A stretch of 56,781 bases of DNA from DAOQAU01 sp964640325 (GTDB lineage: Bacteria; Cyanobacteriota; Vampirovibrionia; Gastranaerophilales; Gastranaerophilaceae), in the NCBI GenBank assembly GCA_964640325.1, contig CAZXID010000012.1, positions 1 to 56,781 on the forward strand, read 5' to 3'. Below are positions 31,451 through 39,233 of this stretch, one piece after another (positions within the stretch are counted from its first letter, which is position 1; each line of letters opens with the position of its first letter). The position numbers were made by a program, and so were the translations under genes. Below the pieces are notes generated by a model, which was not told the origin of the DNA, did no database searches, and saw nothing but the letters and a program-made list of their open reading frames with translations.

Positions 31451-31463
31451 ATTATACAACAAA
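31451..31463 (-). promoter_or_regulatory. Kinase promoter, half of an inverted 13-mer
   Basis: TTTGTTGTATAAT on the minus strand. With the identical plus-strand 13-mer at 31502-31514 it forms an inverted repeat with a 38-base centre. It leaves a leader of about 28 bases before the kinase ATG. Confidence 0.5.
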
Positions 31464-31501
31464 ATTTAATTATAAATTGGATATATTTTAGTTTTTAACA
31501 A

Positions 31502-31514
31502 TTTGTTGTATAAT
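31502..31514 (+). promoter_or_regulatory. Leaderless promoter of gmk
   Basis: TTTGTTGTATAAT, with the -10 box at 31509-31514, six bases before the ATG at 31521. No ribosome site. Confidence 0.55.
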
Positions 31515-31520
31515 CTGTCT

Positions 31521-32099
31521 ATGGAAAATTCTTCAGTCAAACGTAAGAAATTATTTGTTATATCAGGGCCTTCAGGGGTCGGTAAAGGAACTGTTCTTGA
31601 GGGATTTTTAAACAGAAATCCCGAATTTAAACTTTCCATTTCTTACACTACAAGGGCCAAAAGACAAGGCGAAATTGAGGGTTTAAATTATTTTTTCAGA
31701 ACCAAAGAAGAATTTGTTAATGCAATAGAAAATAATGAATTTCTTGAATGGGCAGAATTTTCAGACAATTTGTACGGAACGAAAAGAGCTTTTATAGAAA
31801 AAAGTCTTGATAATCAAGCAGATTTAATCCTTGAAATAGATACTCAAGGCGCACTTCAGGTGAAAGAAAAAATGCCTCAGGCTGTTTTAATCTTTATAGC
31901 TCCGCCTTCCTTTGAAGATTTGGAATATCGTCTGAGAAACAGAAAAACAGAAAGTGAAGAGGCCATTTTGAAGCGGCTTGAGTTTGTTAAAACAGAAATT
32001 AAAAATTCAGCAAAATTTGATTATATTGTCATAAACGATGAAATCGCAAGAGCGATAGGCGAATTGGAAAAAATAATTAATGCAGAAAGGGCAAACTAA
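31521..32099 (+). CDS. gmk: Guanylate kinase
   Basis: 192 residues from the ATG at 31521; an in-frame TTG 18 bases upstream would lie on the promoter. It phosphorylates GMP to GDP. P-loop SGPSGVGKGTV, GMP-binding SISYTTRAKRQGEIEGLNYF, EWAEFSDNLYGT, DLILEIDTQGALQVK, IFIAPPSFEDLEYRLRNRKT. The stop overlaps the coaBC start by one base (TAATG). gmk-coaBC pairs are common. Confidence 0.96.
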   Translation: MENSSVKRKKLFVISGPSGVGKGTVLEGFLNRNPEFKLSISYTTRAKRQGEIEGLNYFFRTKEEFVNAIENNEFLEWAEFSDNLYGTKRAFIEKSLDNQADLILEIDTQGALQVKEKMPQAVLIFIAPPSFEDLEYRLRNRKTESEEAILKRLEFVKTEIKNSAKFDYIVINDEIARAIGELEKIINAERAN

Positions 32100-33307
32100 T
32101 GCTCAAAGGTAAAAAAGTTTTACTCGGAATAACAGGCGGAATCGCAGCTTATAAAATGTGTGAGTTTATCCGCATGCTTCAAAAGCAAGGCGCGCAAGTC
32201 ACCGTAGTTGTAACACCAAGTGCGCTTAATTTTGTAACCAAACTCACTTTACAGTCTTTGAGTAAACATAAAGTGTTTATGGAAATGTTTGAGGATGAAA
32301 GCTATTCCCTTGAGCATATTTCTCTTGCAGACGATGCCGATCTTTTTATAATCGCACCTGCAAGTGCCAATACAATATCAAAAATTGCTATGGGAATTTG
32401 TGATAATCTTCTTACCACAATTGCCTGTGCCTTTAAAAAGCCTATAATTCTTGCTCCTGCAATGAACTGCAACATGTGGGAAAATAAAATAATTCAAGAA
32501 AATTTGGATAAATTAGAACAAATCGGATATTACCTATGCCTACCGGATGAGGGTTACCTTGCTTGCGGATCTGAAGGCGCAGGGCGCTTATGTGATTTGA
32601 ATAAACTCATGGACAAAACAGTTCAAGTTTTAACAACAAAAAAAAAACTTGAGGGTAAAAAAATTGTTATAACAGCAGGCGGAACAAGAGAAAAAATAGA
32701 TTCTGTAAGATTTATTTCAAATTTTTCTTCCGGTAAAATGGGTCTTGCACTTGCTGATGAAGCTTTTGAGCAAGGCGCAGAGGTCGTTTTGATTACAACA
32801 AGGCTCCCTCGCCCCTTGCAGGAGAGGGCTGGGGTGAGGGGTAAATATCAAGTAAGGTTGGTTGAATCCGCTCTTGATATGAAAAAAGCGGTTGAAAAAG
32901 AATTTGAAAAAGCTGACTGTTTGATTATGGCAGCCGCGGTTGCAGATTACAGAGCAAAAAAAATCGCAGATAAAAAAATTAAAAAAACAAACGCAGAAGA
33001 AATTTCTGTAGAACTTGTTAAAAATCCAGATATACTTAAAGAAATATGTTTAAAAAGGCGCAAAAACCAATTAATAATTGGTTTTTGCGCCGAAAGTGAA
33101 AATATTTTAGAATATGCAAAATCCAAGATAAGAGCCAAGGGCTGCGATTTTCTTATTGCAAATGATATTTCACGCTCAGATATAGGCTTTTCAAGCGATT
33201 ATAACGAAGTTTATATTTTGGATAAAAAATTAAACGTAAAAAAAATCAATCGTGCAAAAAAAGATTTTATTGCAAAGCAAATTTTAGAGACTATTTATGA
33301 AAATTAA
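32099..33307 (+). CDS. coaBC: Phosphopantothenoylcysteine synthetase/decarboxylase
   Basis: 402 residues, bifunctional CoA biosynthesis enzyme. CoaC part (1-185): LLGITGGIAAYKMCEFIRML, the active-site region IAPASANTISKIAMGICDNL, PAMNCNMW, and LACGSEGAGRL. CoaB part (190-402): VITAGGTREKIDSVRFISNF, SSGKMGLALADEAF, KNPDIL, LIIGFCAESEN. Residues about 235-249 (RLPRPLQERAGVRGK) come from a 41-base repeat and replace the usual loop; a perfect 16-bp palindrome lies in the coding sequence of KNQLIIGFCA. The frame stays intact. Confidence 0.95.
   Translation: MLKGKKVLLGITGGIAAYKMCEFIRMLQKQGAQVTVVVTPSALNFVTKLTLQSLSKHKVFMEMFEDESYSLEHISLADDADLFIIAPASANTISKIAMGICDNLLTTIACAFKKPIILAPAMNCNMWENKIIQENLDKLEQIGYYLCLPDEGYLACGSEGAGRLCDLNKLMDKTVQVLTTKKKLEGKKIVITAGGTREKIDSVRFISNFSSGKMGLALADEAFEQGAEVVLITTRLPRPLQERAGVRGKYQVRLVESALDMKKAVEKEFEKADCLIMAAAVADYRAKKIADKKIKKTNAEEISVELVKNPDILKEICLKRRKNQLIIGFCAESENILEYAKSKIRAKGCDFLIANDISRSDIGFSSDYNEVYILDKKLNVKKINRAKKDFIAKQILETIYEN
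32804..32844 (+). repeat. 41-bp REP-like element inside coaBC
   Basis: Starts CTCCCTCGCCCCTTG and ends GGCTGGGGTGAGGGGTAA. An equal-length relative (roughly 34 of 41 positions alike by eye) lies inside rlmD at 47029-47069. It encodes the unusual loop PRPLQERAGVRG. Confidence 0.8.
33057..33091. repeat. Perfect 16-bp hairpin inside coaBC
   Basis: Arms 33057-33072 and 33076-33091 around the 3-base loop AAT. It looks like the terminator-type palindromes of this genome but is within a reading frame, over the conserved IGFCAE motif. Confidence 0.7.
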
Positions 33308-34119
33308 AGAAATTGTTGGCTTAATCGAAAAGTTTGCACCGCTTGAACTTCAGGAAGAGTGGGATAGTTCGGGCTGGCAAATTTGTGGTGAAAATTGTTT
33401 TGAAAATAAAGCTTCAAAAGTACTTCTTTGTCTTAGCATAACAAAAGATATAATAAAACAGGCCGTTGAAAAGGAATGTTCTTTGATAATTTCTCATCAT
33501 CCTTTATTTTTTATTCCGCTCGAATTTAATAAAAATATTCCGATTTATTCGGCACATACGAATTTGGATTGCACCAAAGGCGGAACAACGGATACTTTAA
33601 TTTCATTGCTTGAAATGCCTCCGGCCGAGAGAATCGGAAGTTTTTTAAGAGCAATTGATTTAAACGAAGATATTTTGTTGAAAGACTTTTTAAATTTGAT
33701 TAAAGACAGGCTTAATCTTGATATGTTGCGAGTTGTAAACAAATTAAATCTTCAAAAAATTAAAAAAATAGAATTTTGTGCAGGCAGTGGCGGGGGGGTT
33801 GTTTTTGTTTTTCGCAACAAAAAAAACCAAACGTAGGAGTTAAGAGTTATCAAAAAAAATATAAAAAAAAATAAAAAAATTTTCTTTTTTGTCTGGTGGT
33901 GGGGGTTTTTTTTGGGGTCCCCCCAAAAAAACCCGCGCCGATGTTCTTGTAACAGGTGACATAAAGTATCATACCGCACTTGATAGTGATATAATACTAA
34001 TTGACATCGGGCATTTCGGGAGCGAACATCCGGTGTTGAATACTTTAGAAAAAATAATTTCACCTTTAGGAATAGAGGTTTTGGTTGCAGATGAAAAAGA
34101 TCCTTTTGAGTATTATTAG
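33297..34119 (+). pseudogene. Nif3-like protein (DUF34), disrupted
   Basis: Two pieces of one gene. The first (33297-33836) has LEEW-like LQEEWDSSGWQI, LIISHHPLFF, YSAHTNLDCTKGGTTDTL and ends normally up to KKIEFCAGSGG. The second, in another frame (about 33935-34119), resumes with ADVLVTGDIKYHTA, LIDIGHFGSEHPVL and KDPFEYY. In between, about 145 bases where 35-40 are expected are full of homopolymers (seven G, runs of seven to nine A, eight T, six C) and shift the frame. Both flanks are well conserved, so this is either a recent lesion or a sequencing/assembly error. Metal-binding family of uncertain function. The start overlaps coaBC by 11 bases. Confidence 0.8.
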
Positions 34120-34642
34120 TTTATTTCTTACGCAAGTTGTGTGGGCATATGAGACAGTCTTGGTAGATTTTCCGCCAAATCAGGGGTGGCATTCGGTTTA
34201 TTACGGCACTTTAGACAATGAAGCCATTTTGCAGTACGTTCCTGTCGGACAAACTTATCAAAATTGGACAAAATCAGTCGTTTTTCACTCTTATAAAAAT
34301 CCTGATCTGCAATATAATTCCGCTTTATTTATGGACAGAACAACTTCACAGATGGAGCTTCAAAATTCAAGTCAGATGTATAAATATCTTAAGTATACAG
34401 ATGCCGATTCTATTGCCACAAGATGCGTTCAGGGTAATCGAAATGTTCCTACGCAATGTGAAATTTACAGAGTTTCTACTTCTTATGAAGGCCTGATTAC
34501 AATGCACTACATCAACAGAAATCAGCAAGATTTCAGAAATACTTATAATATGTGGTATCAGATTATGCAGGATATAAGGATATATTACAGTTATTATCGT
34601 ACAGACAGAATACTTGATAAAGCAACGTCTTTTGAATTATAG
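34091..34642 (+). CDS. Small exported protein
   Basis: 183 residues from the ATG at 34091. Signal peptide KKILLSIISLFLTQVVWA. The mature part is rich in Tyr, Gln and Ser (NQGWHSVYYGTLDNEA, YKYLKYTDADSIATRCVQGN), with two cysteines about 10 apart that may pair. No known domain. The start overlaps the 3' end of nif3, so it may be cotranscribed with gmk-coaBC-nif3. Confidence 0.65.
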   Translation: MKKILLSIISLFLTQVVWAYETVLVDFPPNQGWHSVYYGTLDNEAILQYVPVGQTYQNWTKSVVFHSYKNPDLQYNSALFMDRTTSQMELQNSSQMYKYLKYTDADSIATRCVQGNRNVPTQCEIYRVSTSYEGLITMHYINRNQQDFRNTYNMWYQIMQDIRIYYSYYRTDRILDKATSFEL

Positions 34643-34657
34643 TTGCTTTACAAAGTT

Positions 34658-34663
34658 TATAAT
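34658..34663 (+). promoter_or_regulatory. -10 box of the rplJL operon
   Basis: TATAAT about 270 bases before rplJ, at the head of the long leader. No good -35 at 17 bases. Confidence 0.4.
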
Positions 34664-34714
34664 TTCGCTTTAACCTCTTGCTTTTTAATTTTGCTTTTGA
34701 TAACCTTAATTTAC

Positions 34715-34890
34715 AACCGCAGACAGTTAGTACACAAGTTTAAAGGCGGAACACCAGTTCCAAAAGGCCGCTAACCGAGGTTACACTGGCAGATACAGCA
34801 AAAGAGGCAGTAAAAAACTAGCCTTTGAGTTTAAATAGTATATCGATGTGTAAGATTTTGCGGTTTAAAAAAGACGCAAAGTCTTTTTTA
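34715..34890 (+). promoter_or_regulatory. L10-type ribosomal protein leader
   Basis: The 290-base space before rplJ has no ORF but has paired segments: GGAACACCAGTTCC, GAGGTTACACTGGCAGAT and GCGGTTTAAAAAAGACGC. This is the position and style of the leader where L10(L12)4 binds its own mRNA. It ends in an attenuator-like hairpin at 34867-34889. Not checked against a covariance model. Confidence 0.6.
34867..34889 (+). terminator. Attenuator-like hairpin in the rplJ leader
   Basis: AAAAAAGAC, loop GCAAA, GTCTTTTTT. The T-run immediately follows the stem, 46 bases before the rplJ ATG. Confidence 0.6.
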
Positions 34891-34935
34891 GTTTAAGGTC
34901 GAAAACAAGAGTAATTCAAAAAAAAGGAGCAAAAT

Positions 34936-35457
34936 ATGGCAACAAAAGCCTTTAAGGAAAACAAAATTGAAGAGATTAAACAAAAGCTTCAAAAAGCAAA
35001 AGTTGCAATTGTAACCGAATACAGAGGTTTCAGCGTTGAAGAAATAACAAAGCTTAGACGTAATCTTCAAAAAGAAGACGGTGATTATACGGTAACAAAA
35101 AATACTTTGGCTAAACTTGCTGCTAAGGGAACTGATTTCGAAGTTCTTACAGAAGTTTTTAAAGGTCCTATAGCTTTAGCTTTGGGATTTAAAGATCAAG
35201 TTAGTCCTGCAAAAACCTTTTCTAATTTCATCAAAGAAGTTAAAAAAGGAGAAATCATAGCAGCGGCATTGGACGGAAAACTTCTTTCCGCGCAAGAAGC
35301 AAGAGCATTGGCAGATCTTCCTTCAAAAGAAGAAATTTATGCAAAAATGCTTGGCTGCATAAACTCTCCTGCTTCAGGTATCGCAAACTCTATGAATGCG
35401 GTTCTTGGGCAGTTAGTACGCACATTGGATGCGGCTAAAGATAAGCTTAGCGCTTAG
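34936..35457 (+). CDS. rplJ: 50S ribosomal protein L10
   Basis: 173 residues. Forms the base of the L12 stalk. Seen: KIEEIKQKLQKAKVAIVTEY, RGFSVEEITKLRRNLQKEDG, YTVTKNTLAKLAAKG, and the C-terminal helix that binds L12 dimers. AAAGGAG ribosome site. Here rplJL are not joined to rplKA, and rpoBC do not follow. Confidence 0.98.
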   Translation: MATKAFKENKIEEIKQKLQKAKVAIVTEYRGFSVEEITKLRRNLQKEDGDYTVTKNTLAKLAAKGTDFEVLTEVFKGPIALALGFKDQVSPAKTFSNFIKEVKKGEIIAAALDGKLLSAQEARALADLPSKEEIYAKMLGCINSPASGIANSMNAVLGQLVRTLDAAKDKLSA

Positions 35458-35500
35458 TAAAACAGTTTAGAAATTATTAAAAAATAAAGGAGAAAAAATC

Positions 35501-35875
35501 ATGAGTAACGTAACATCTATTTTAGAATCAATCGAAAAATTAACACTTTTGGAAGCTGCCGAATTGGTAAAAGCTATGGAAGAAAAATTCGGTGTATCAG
35601 CTGCAGCTCCTGTAGCAGTTGCAGCAGCTCCTGCAGCAGCTCCTGCAGCAGGCGAAGAAGCAGTAAGCGAAGTTTCTGTAGTATTGGCATCTGCCGGTGC
35701 GAACAAAATCGCTGTGTTAAAAGAAGTAAGAACAATCACCGGACTTGGCTTGAAAGAAGCTAAAGACTTGGTTGACGCTGCTCCAAAACCGGTTAAAGAA
35801 AACATTAAAAAAGAAGAAGCCGAAGCAATCAAAAAACAACTTGAAGATGCAGGCGCTACTGTAGAAATTAAGTAG
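35501..35875 (+). CDS. rplL: 50S ribosomal protein L7/L12
   Basis: 124 residues. N-terminal dimerisation helices (ILESIEKLTLLEAAELVKAM), Ala/Pro hinge (AAPVAVAAAPAAAPAA) and the C-terminal factor-binding domain with KIAVLKEVRTITGLGLKEAK and AKDLVDAAPKPVKENIKKEE. Ribosome site AAAGGAG. A terminator follows. Confidence 0.99.
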   Translation: MSNVTSILESIEKLTLLEAAELVKAMEEKFGVSAAAPVAVAAAPAAAPAAGEEAVSEVSVVLASAGANKIAVLKEVRTITGLGLKEAKDLVDAAPKPVKENIKKEEAEAIKKQLEDAGATVEIK

Positions 35876-35891
35876 TTTCTTAAAAAGAATG

Positions 35892-35924
35892 AAGGCGGGT
35901 TCAATTTTGAGCCCGCCTTTTTTA
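35892..35924 (+). terminator. Terminator of rplJL
   Basis: 12-base arms (35892-35903 with 35908-35919) with one G-T pair, loop ATTT, then a run of T. Confidence 0.88.
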
Positions 35925-35945
35925 TTATTTGGCAATTGTATTTAA

Positions 35946-37085
35946 TTATTCTTGTTCTGGTGTTGGTTCTTCAACCTTTGCTTTTTTGGTTTTGGATTTT
36001 TTGGCTTCAGGTTCTTCAAGAACTTCTTTTGAGTCTTTTACGCTCAGGGCGATTCTTTTATCCGTGGGGTTGAATTTTAATATAGTCGTGTTGATTTTAT
36101 CGCCGACTTTTAATATGCAGTTTTTAGAATTTTGGTATTCAAGAAGTTCATGGTGAGGCAAAAGAGCTTCGACTCCCTGGAAAATTTCAACGAAAGCGCC
36201 AAAATGTTTGATTCTTGTTATTGTTCCTTGCCTTTGTTCGCCTTCTTGGATTTGTTTTTCTGCTTCTACCCAAGGGTCACTTTCAAGATTTTTGAGACTC
36301 AGGCTTACTCTGTGCTTGTCGTGGTCAACACCGATTACTTCTACATCAATTTTATCTCCTACTTTTAGAATATCGGAAGGATGGTCAACCCATCTCCACG
36401 AAATTTGAGAAAGAGGAAGCAATCCGTCAACACCGCCGATGTCAATAAACGCTCCGAAATCTGTAATTCTTACCACATCTCCTTTTAAAACTTGTCCGAC
36501 TTCAATTTGTGAAAAGACTGTTTTTTTGGCATCTTCTGCAGTTTCTGTAAATACTTTTTTGTTTGAAAGAATGAAATTATTTTGTTGGCTGTCTAAAGTG
36601 AGGATTTTTAATTCAATTTTATCTCCGACTTTTAAATCGGTTTCTTTGCTTCTCAAATGACTTGAAGGTACAAAACCTCTTACGCCAAGAATATCAACCA
36701 AAACGCCGCCTTTAACACAAGATGCAACCGTTCCCATAATTATTTCATCTGCTTCTTTAATTTTTTCAAGTTCTTTCCAAGTATAAGCAAGATCGACTTT
36801 TTTACGAGAAAGTAAAAACCTTCCATCTTCATCTTCTTCTTTTATGATAAGAAACTCATATTCTTTGCCTTTTTCCAATACGTTTTCAACAGGTTCGTTG
36901 GATTCGACAGAGGCTTCTCTTGTTGGTACAATTGCAGCTGTTTTAGAGCCTATGTCAACAATAACACCTTCAGAGTCATAGGAACATACAAGACCTTTTA
37001 CAAGGTCTCCTTTTTTAAAGTTGTAATCATATTGTTTCAGCAATGTTTCAAAATCACTGTCTGAAACCATTTCCTTTATTGTCAT
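35946..37085 (-). CDS. rpsA: 30S ribosomal protein S1
   Basis: 379 residues with four S1 RNA-binding domains, shorter than the six-domain form of E. coli. Units are visible in GDLVKGLVCSYDSEGVIVDI, IMGTVASCVKGGVLVDILGV, GQVLKGDVVRITDFGAFIDI and RQGTITRIKHFGAFVEIFQG. A lysine/glutamate-rich tail follows (KSKTKKAKVEEPTPEQE). It helps mRNA binding; in cyanobacteria S1 proteins can bind SD-poor mRNAs. GGAGAG lies before ATG. Confidence 0.95.
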   Translation of the reverse strand: MTIKEMVSDSDFETLLKQYDYNFKKGDLVKGLVCSYDSEGVIVDIGSKTAAIVPTREASVESNEPVENVLEKGKEYEFLIIKEEDEDGRFLLSRKKVDLAYTWKELEKIKEADEIIMGTVASCVKGGVLVDILGVRGFVPSSHLRSKETDLKVGDKIELKILTLDSQQNNFILSNKKVFTETAEDAKKTVFSQIEVGQVLKGDVVRITDFGAFIDIGGVDGLLPLSQISWRWVDHPSDILKVGDKIDVEVIGVDHDKHRVSLSLKNLESDPWVEAEKQIQEGEQRQGTITRIKHFGAFVEIFQGVEALLPHHELLEYQNSKNCILKVGDKINTTILKFNPTDKRIALSVKDSKEVLEEPEAKKSKTKKAKVEEPTPEQE

Positions 37086-37214
37086 TTATCACTCTCCAAT
37101 GAGAACTTCAAAGCTTTATTCTTGGTTAATTATACCAAAGCATGAGAAAAAAGAAGCAAATAAATTCAAAAACTTCACATATTTTAATAAAAGATTAGTC
37201 AGTTGGGGGGGGGC

Positions 37215-39173
37215 TTAATTATTGCCAAATAGTATTATGGGTAAATTTTTCTCGTGAGCAAAGTCTAGCACTTCTTGTGAAATTTCTTCTATGGCGTTTG
37301 CTTTAAACAAAACAGATGTAATTTGAGGCTTACAAAGATTTATTTCATTGAAAGTCAAACCTTCTTCATAATCCCAATCAAACAAATTTTCTTGAGCAGA
37401 TAAAATAGCTTTTATTAAATCTTCTTTTTTTATTGTTTTTGAGCCTAAATTAATATCTTTTATTAATCCAAAAGAGGTTTTATCGGCTATCTGTTTATAA
37501 ATTTTTGTGTAATCTTCATCGGATAATTCTCCGTAAATTTTTTCTAAATAATCAATAATGCCGTTTTTCATATAATTTCTAAAGGTGCTTTTTTCGTTAA
37601 AGTTTTTTGCAAATTCTCCGAGAGTTTTTTTAAATCCCGACCTTTGGGTCATGTAGAAAGAATTTAATATATTATAGTTTTCGACATCAAAAACGAGACC
37701 GAATTTTCTGCTAAAAATGGATTTATTATTTTTACATGAGACCAAAGAGGTACTAAAAATTTTATCTGAACGTGCTTGGATTAAAAACTCAATTCTTTTT
37801 AAGACGTTTTTAATTTCAAAATTTTCAGGTACAAAATATGTAAGAAATCTTAAGTCCCTTTTTTTAACATCGGGTAAAAATCCGTATTTTGCCATATCTT
37901 CATCTTCTTTGATTTTAGAAATATCTATAATTTTGTAAATTTTCCCTTTATGATTTATTTCGGGGACTTTTGATAAATTTACTATCTTGCTTGGAATAAT
38001 TACGCTTCCGCTGCTAAAGAATTTTTCCAAAGATTCTTTTATAGGTTTTTGCCTTTGGTTAAAATCTTCAGGTAAATTTTGTTGGGATGCTTTAATAAAA
38101 GATTGATATAAAATTTGGGCAATTTGATAATCTGTTGGCGTCCTGAATTTTAAAGCAGTTTCTGAGGCATTTGCCTTTCCGCTGCAAAATTCTTCAAACC
38201 AATTTTTGTTTTTAATTTGTTCAAAAATTCTGTTTTTAAGCTTTTCATGTATTTTTATTTTATCAAGAATTTTTTTTGAAAATAAAATCATATTTCTTGT
38301 ATTTATTTCATTATCGTCAACTTCTGTTTTAGTAATGATATAAAGCAGAGAACTGAGTTTTAATATGAATTTATCTTCACCTGAAAGGTTTTGATATTCG
38401 GGATTTTTTATTACTTCTTGTAATAATTTTATGGATTCAATATCAACGCTTGAATTTGTTTGTTTTGAACTTTTACCTATAAAATTAATGTATTCCGGGA
38501 AAAAATTAATTAATGAGTTCATTTTTTCATTAAAATCCGTATTTTTTGATATAATTTCATTTTTTTTGGTAAATTTGTCAATAATATCTGATAATGATTT
38601 TTCTAAAGGGTCGTTTTTATTTAAATAGTCCGAACTTAAAAATCCCTCATAGGACAAAATTTCTCCTCCTTGTGACAAATAGGGCTCAATACAAGCTCTA
38701 TTTAATAACTTTTGCCTGTCGTTGATGTCAAGACCGTTTATCAAATTATTCATATCCCAAATAAGATTTTTTCTTGAATACTTTAAGGGCAGGCCGCTTT
38801 TGCAAAATTCTTCAATATTTATTGACTTAATTTTATCTTCAGTTTCGGGATTATTTGAAATGAAATTTTTGAAAAAAGGTATAGGATTTTCTTGAATAGG
38901 TTCACTTTTGTGAGCATTTTTTTTGAAAAAATAATCATATTTAATTTTCATAAATTCAAAATCAAGCCCCATGTCTGAAAATTTAATTAATTCTTCTGTG
39001 CTTAAAATATTTTTAGAAAGCTCTAAAGCATTTGATAATTTAATAAGTACTTTATCATCTTTTATATCAAAATTCTGGAATGATAAAAAGTCAATAAGAT
39101 TTTTTAAGATATTTAAATTTATGAATTCTTCATTTAAGCTGTTGATATCGTTAATTGTTTTCCACTTAGACAA
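37215..39173 (-). CDS. Long unrecognised protein, C-terminal part
   Basis: 652 residues counted from a TTG with no ribosome site. The reading frame actually continues upstream in phase (20 further codons) to the TAA at 39234 that ends the preceding ORF, so this is most likely the downstream part of a roughly 899-residue gene. Very rich in Lys, Ile, Asn, Glu and Phe; no signal peptide or known domain. Notable segments: SDYLNKNDPLEKSLSDIIDK, VPENFEIKNVLKRIEFLIQA, GFKKTLGEFAKNFNEKSTFR. Helical in appearance. A run of nine G stands just beyond its stop. Confidence 0.55.
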   Translation of the reverse strand: MSKWKTINDINSLNEEFINLNILKNLIDFLSFQNFDIKDDKVLIKLSNALELSKNILSTEELIKFSDMGLDFEFMKIKYDYFFKKNAHKSEPIQENPIPFFKNFISNNPETEDKIKSINIEEFCKSGLPLKYSRKNLIWDMNNLINGLDINDRQKLLNRACIEPYLSQGGEILSYEGFLSSDYLNKNDPLEKSLSDIIDKFTKKNEIISKNTDFNEKMNSLINFFPEYINFIGKSSKQTNSSVDIESIKLLQEVIKNPEYQNLSGEDKFILKLSSLLYIITKTEVDDNEINTRNMILFSKKILDKIKIHEKLKNRIFEQIKNKNWFEEFCSGKANASETALKFRTPTDYQIAQILYQSFIKASQQNLPEDFNQRQKPIKESLEKFFSSGSVIIPSKIVNLSKVPEINHKGKIYKIIDISKIKEDEDMAKYGFLPDVKKRDLRFLTYFVPENFEIKNVLKRIEFLIQARSDKIFSTSLVSCKNNKSIFSRKFGLVFDVENYNILNSFYMTQRSGFKKTLGEFAKNFNEKSTFRNYMKNGIIDYLEKIYGELSDEDYTKIYKQIADKTSFGLIKDINLGSKTIKKEDLIKAILSAQENLFDWDYEEGLTFNEINLCKPQITSVLFKANAIEEISQEVLDFAHEKNLPIILFGNN

Positions 39174-39233
39174 AATGTTTTCGTTTCCATTTATATATGA
39201 ATATAAAGTATTTATCTTTTGAATTTGATCTTT

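Noticed and set aside
34643..34935. tRNA gene in the rplJ leader
   Set aside because: Paired segments do not form a cloverleaf with T-loop and anticodon arm; L10 leader position explains it better.
35467..35904. 145-codon minus-strand ORF opposite rplL
   Set aside because: Its Ala/Ser-rich peptide is the complement of the rplL hinge; rplL is certain.
37201..37213. Nine-G run as a phase-variable switch
   Set aside because: It is outside reading frames, after the stop of an ORF that is already interrupted, and may be a sequencing artefact.
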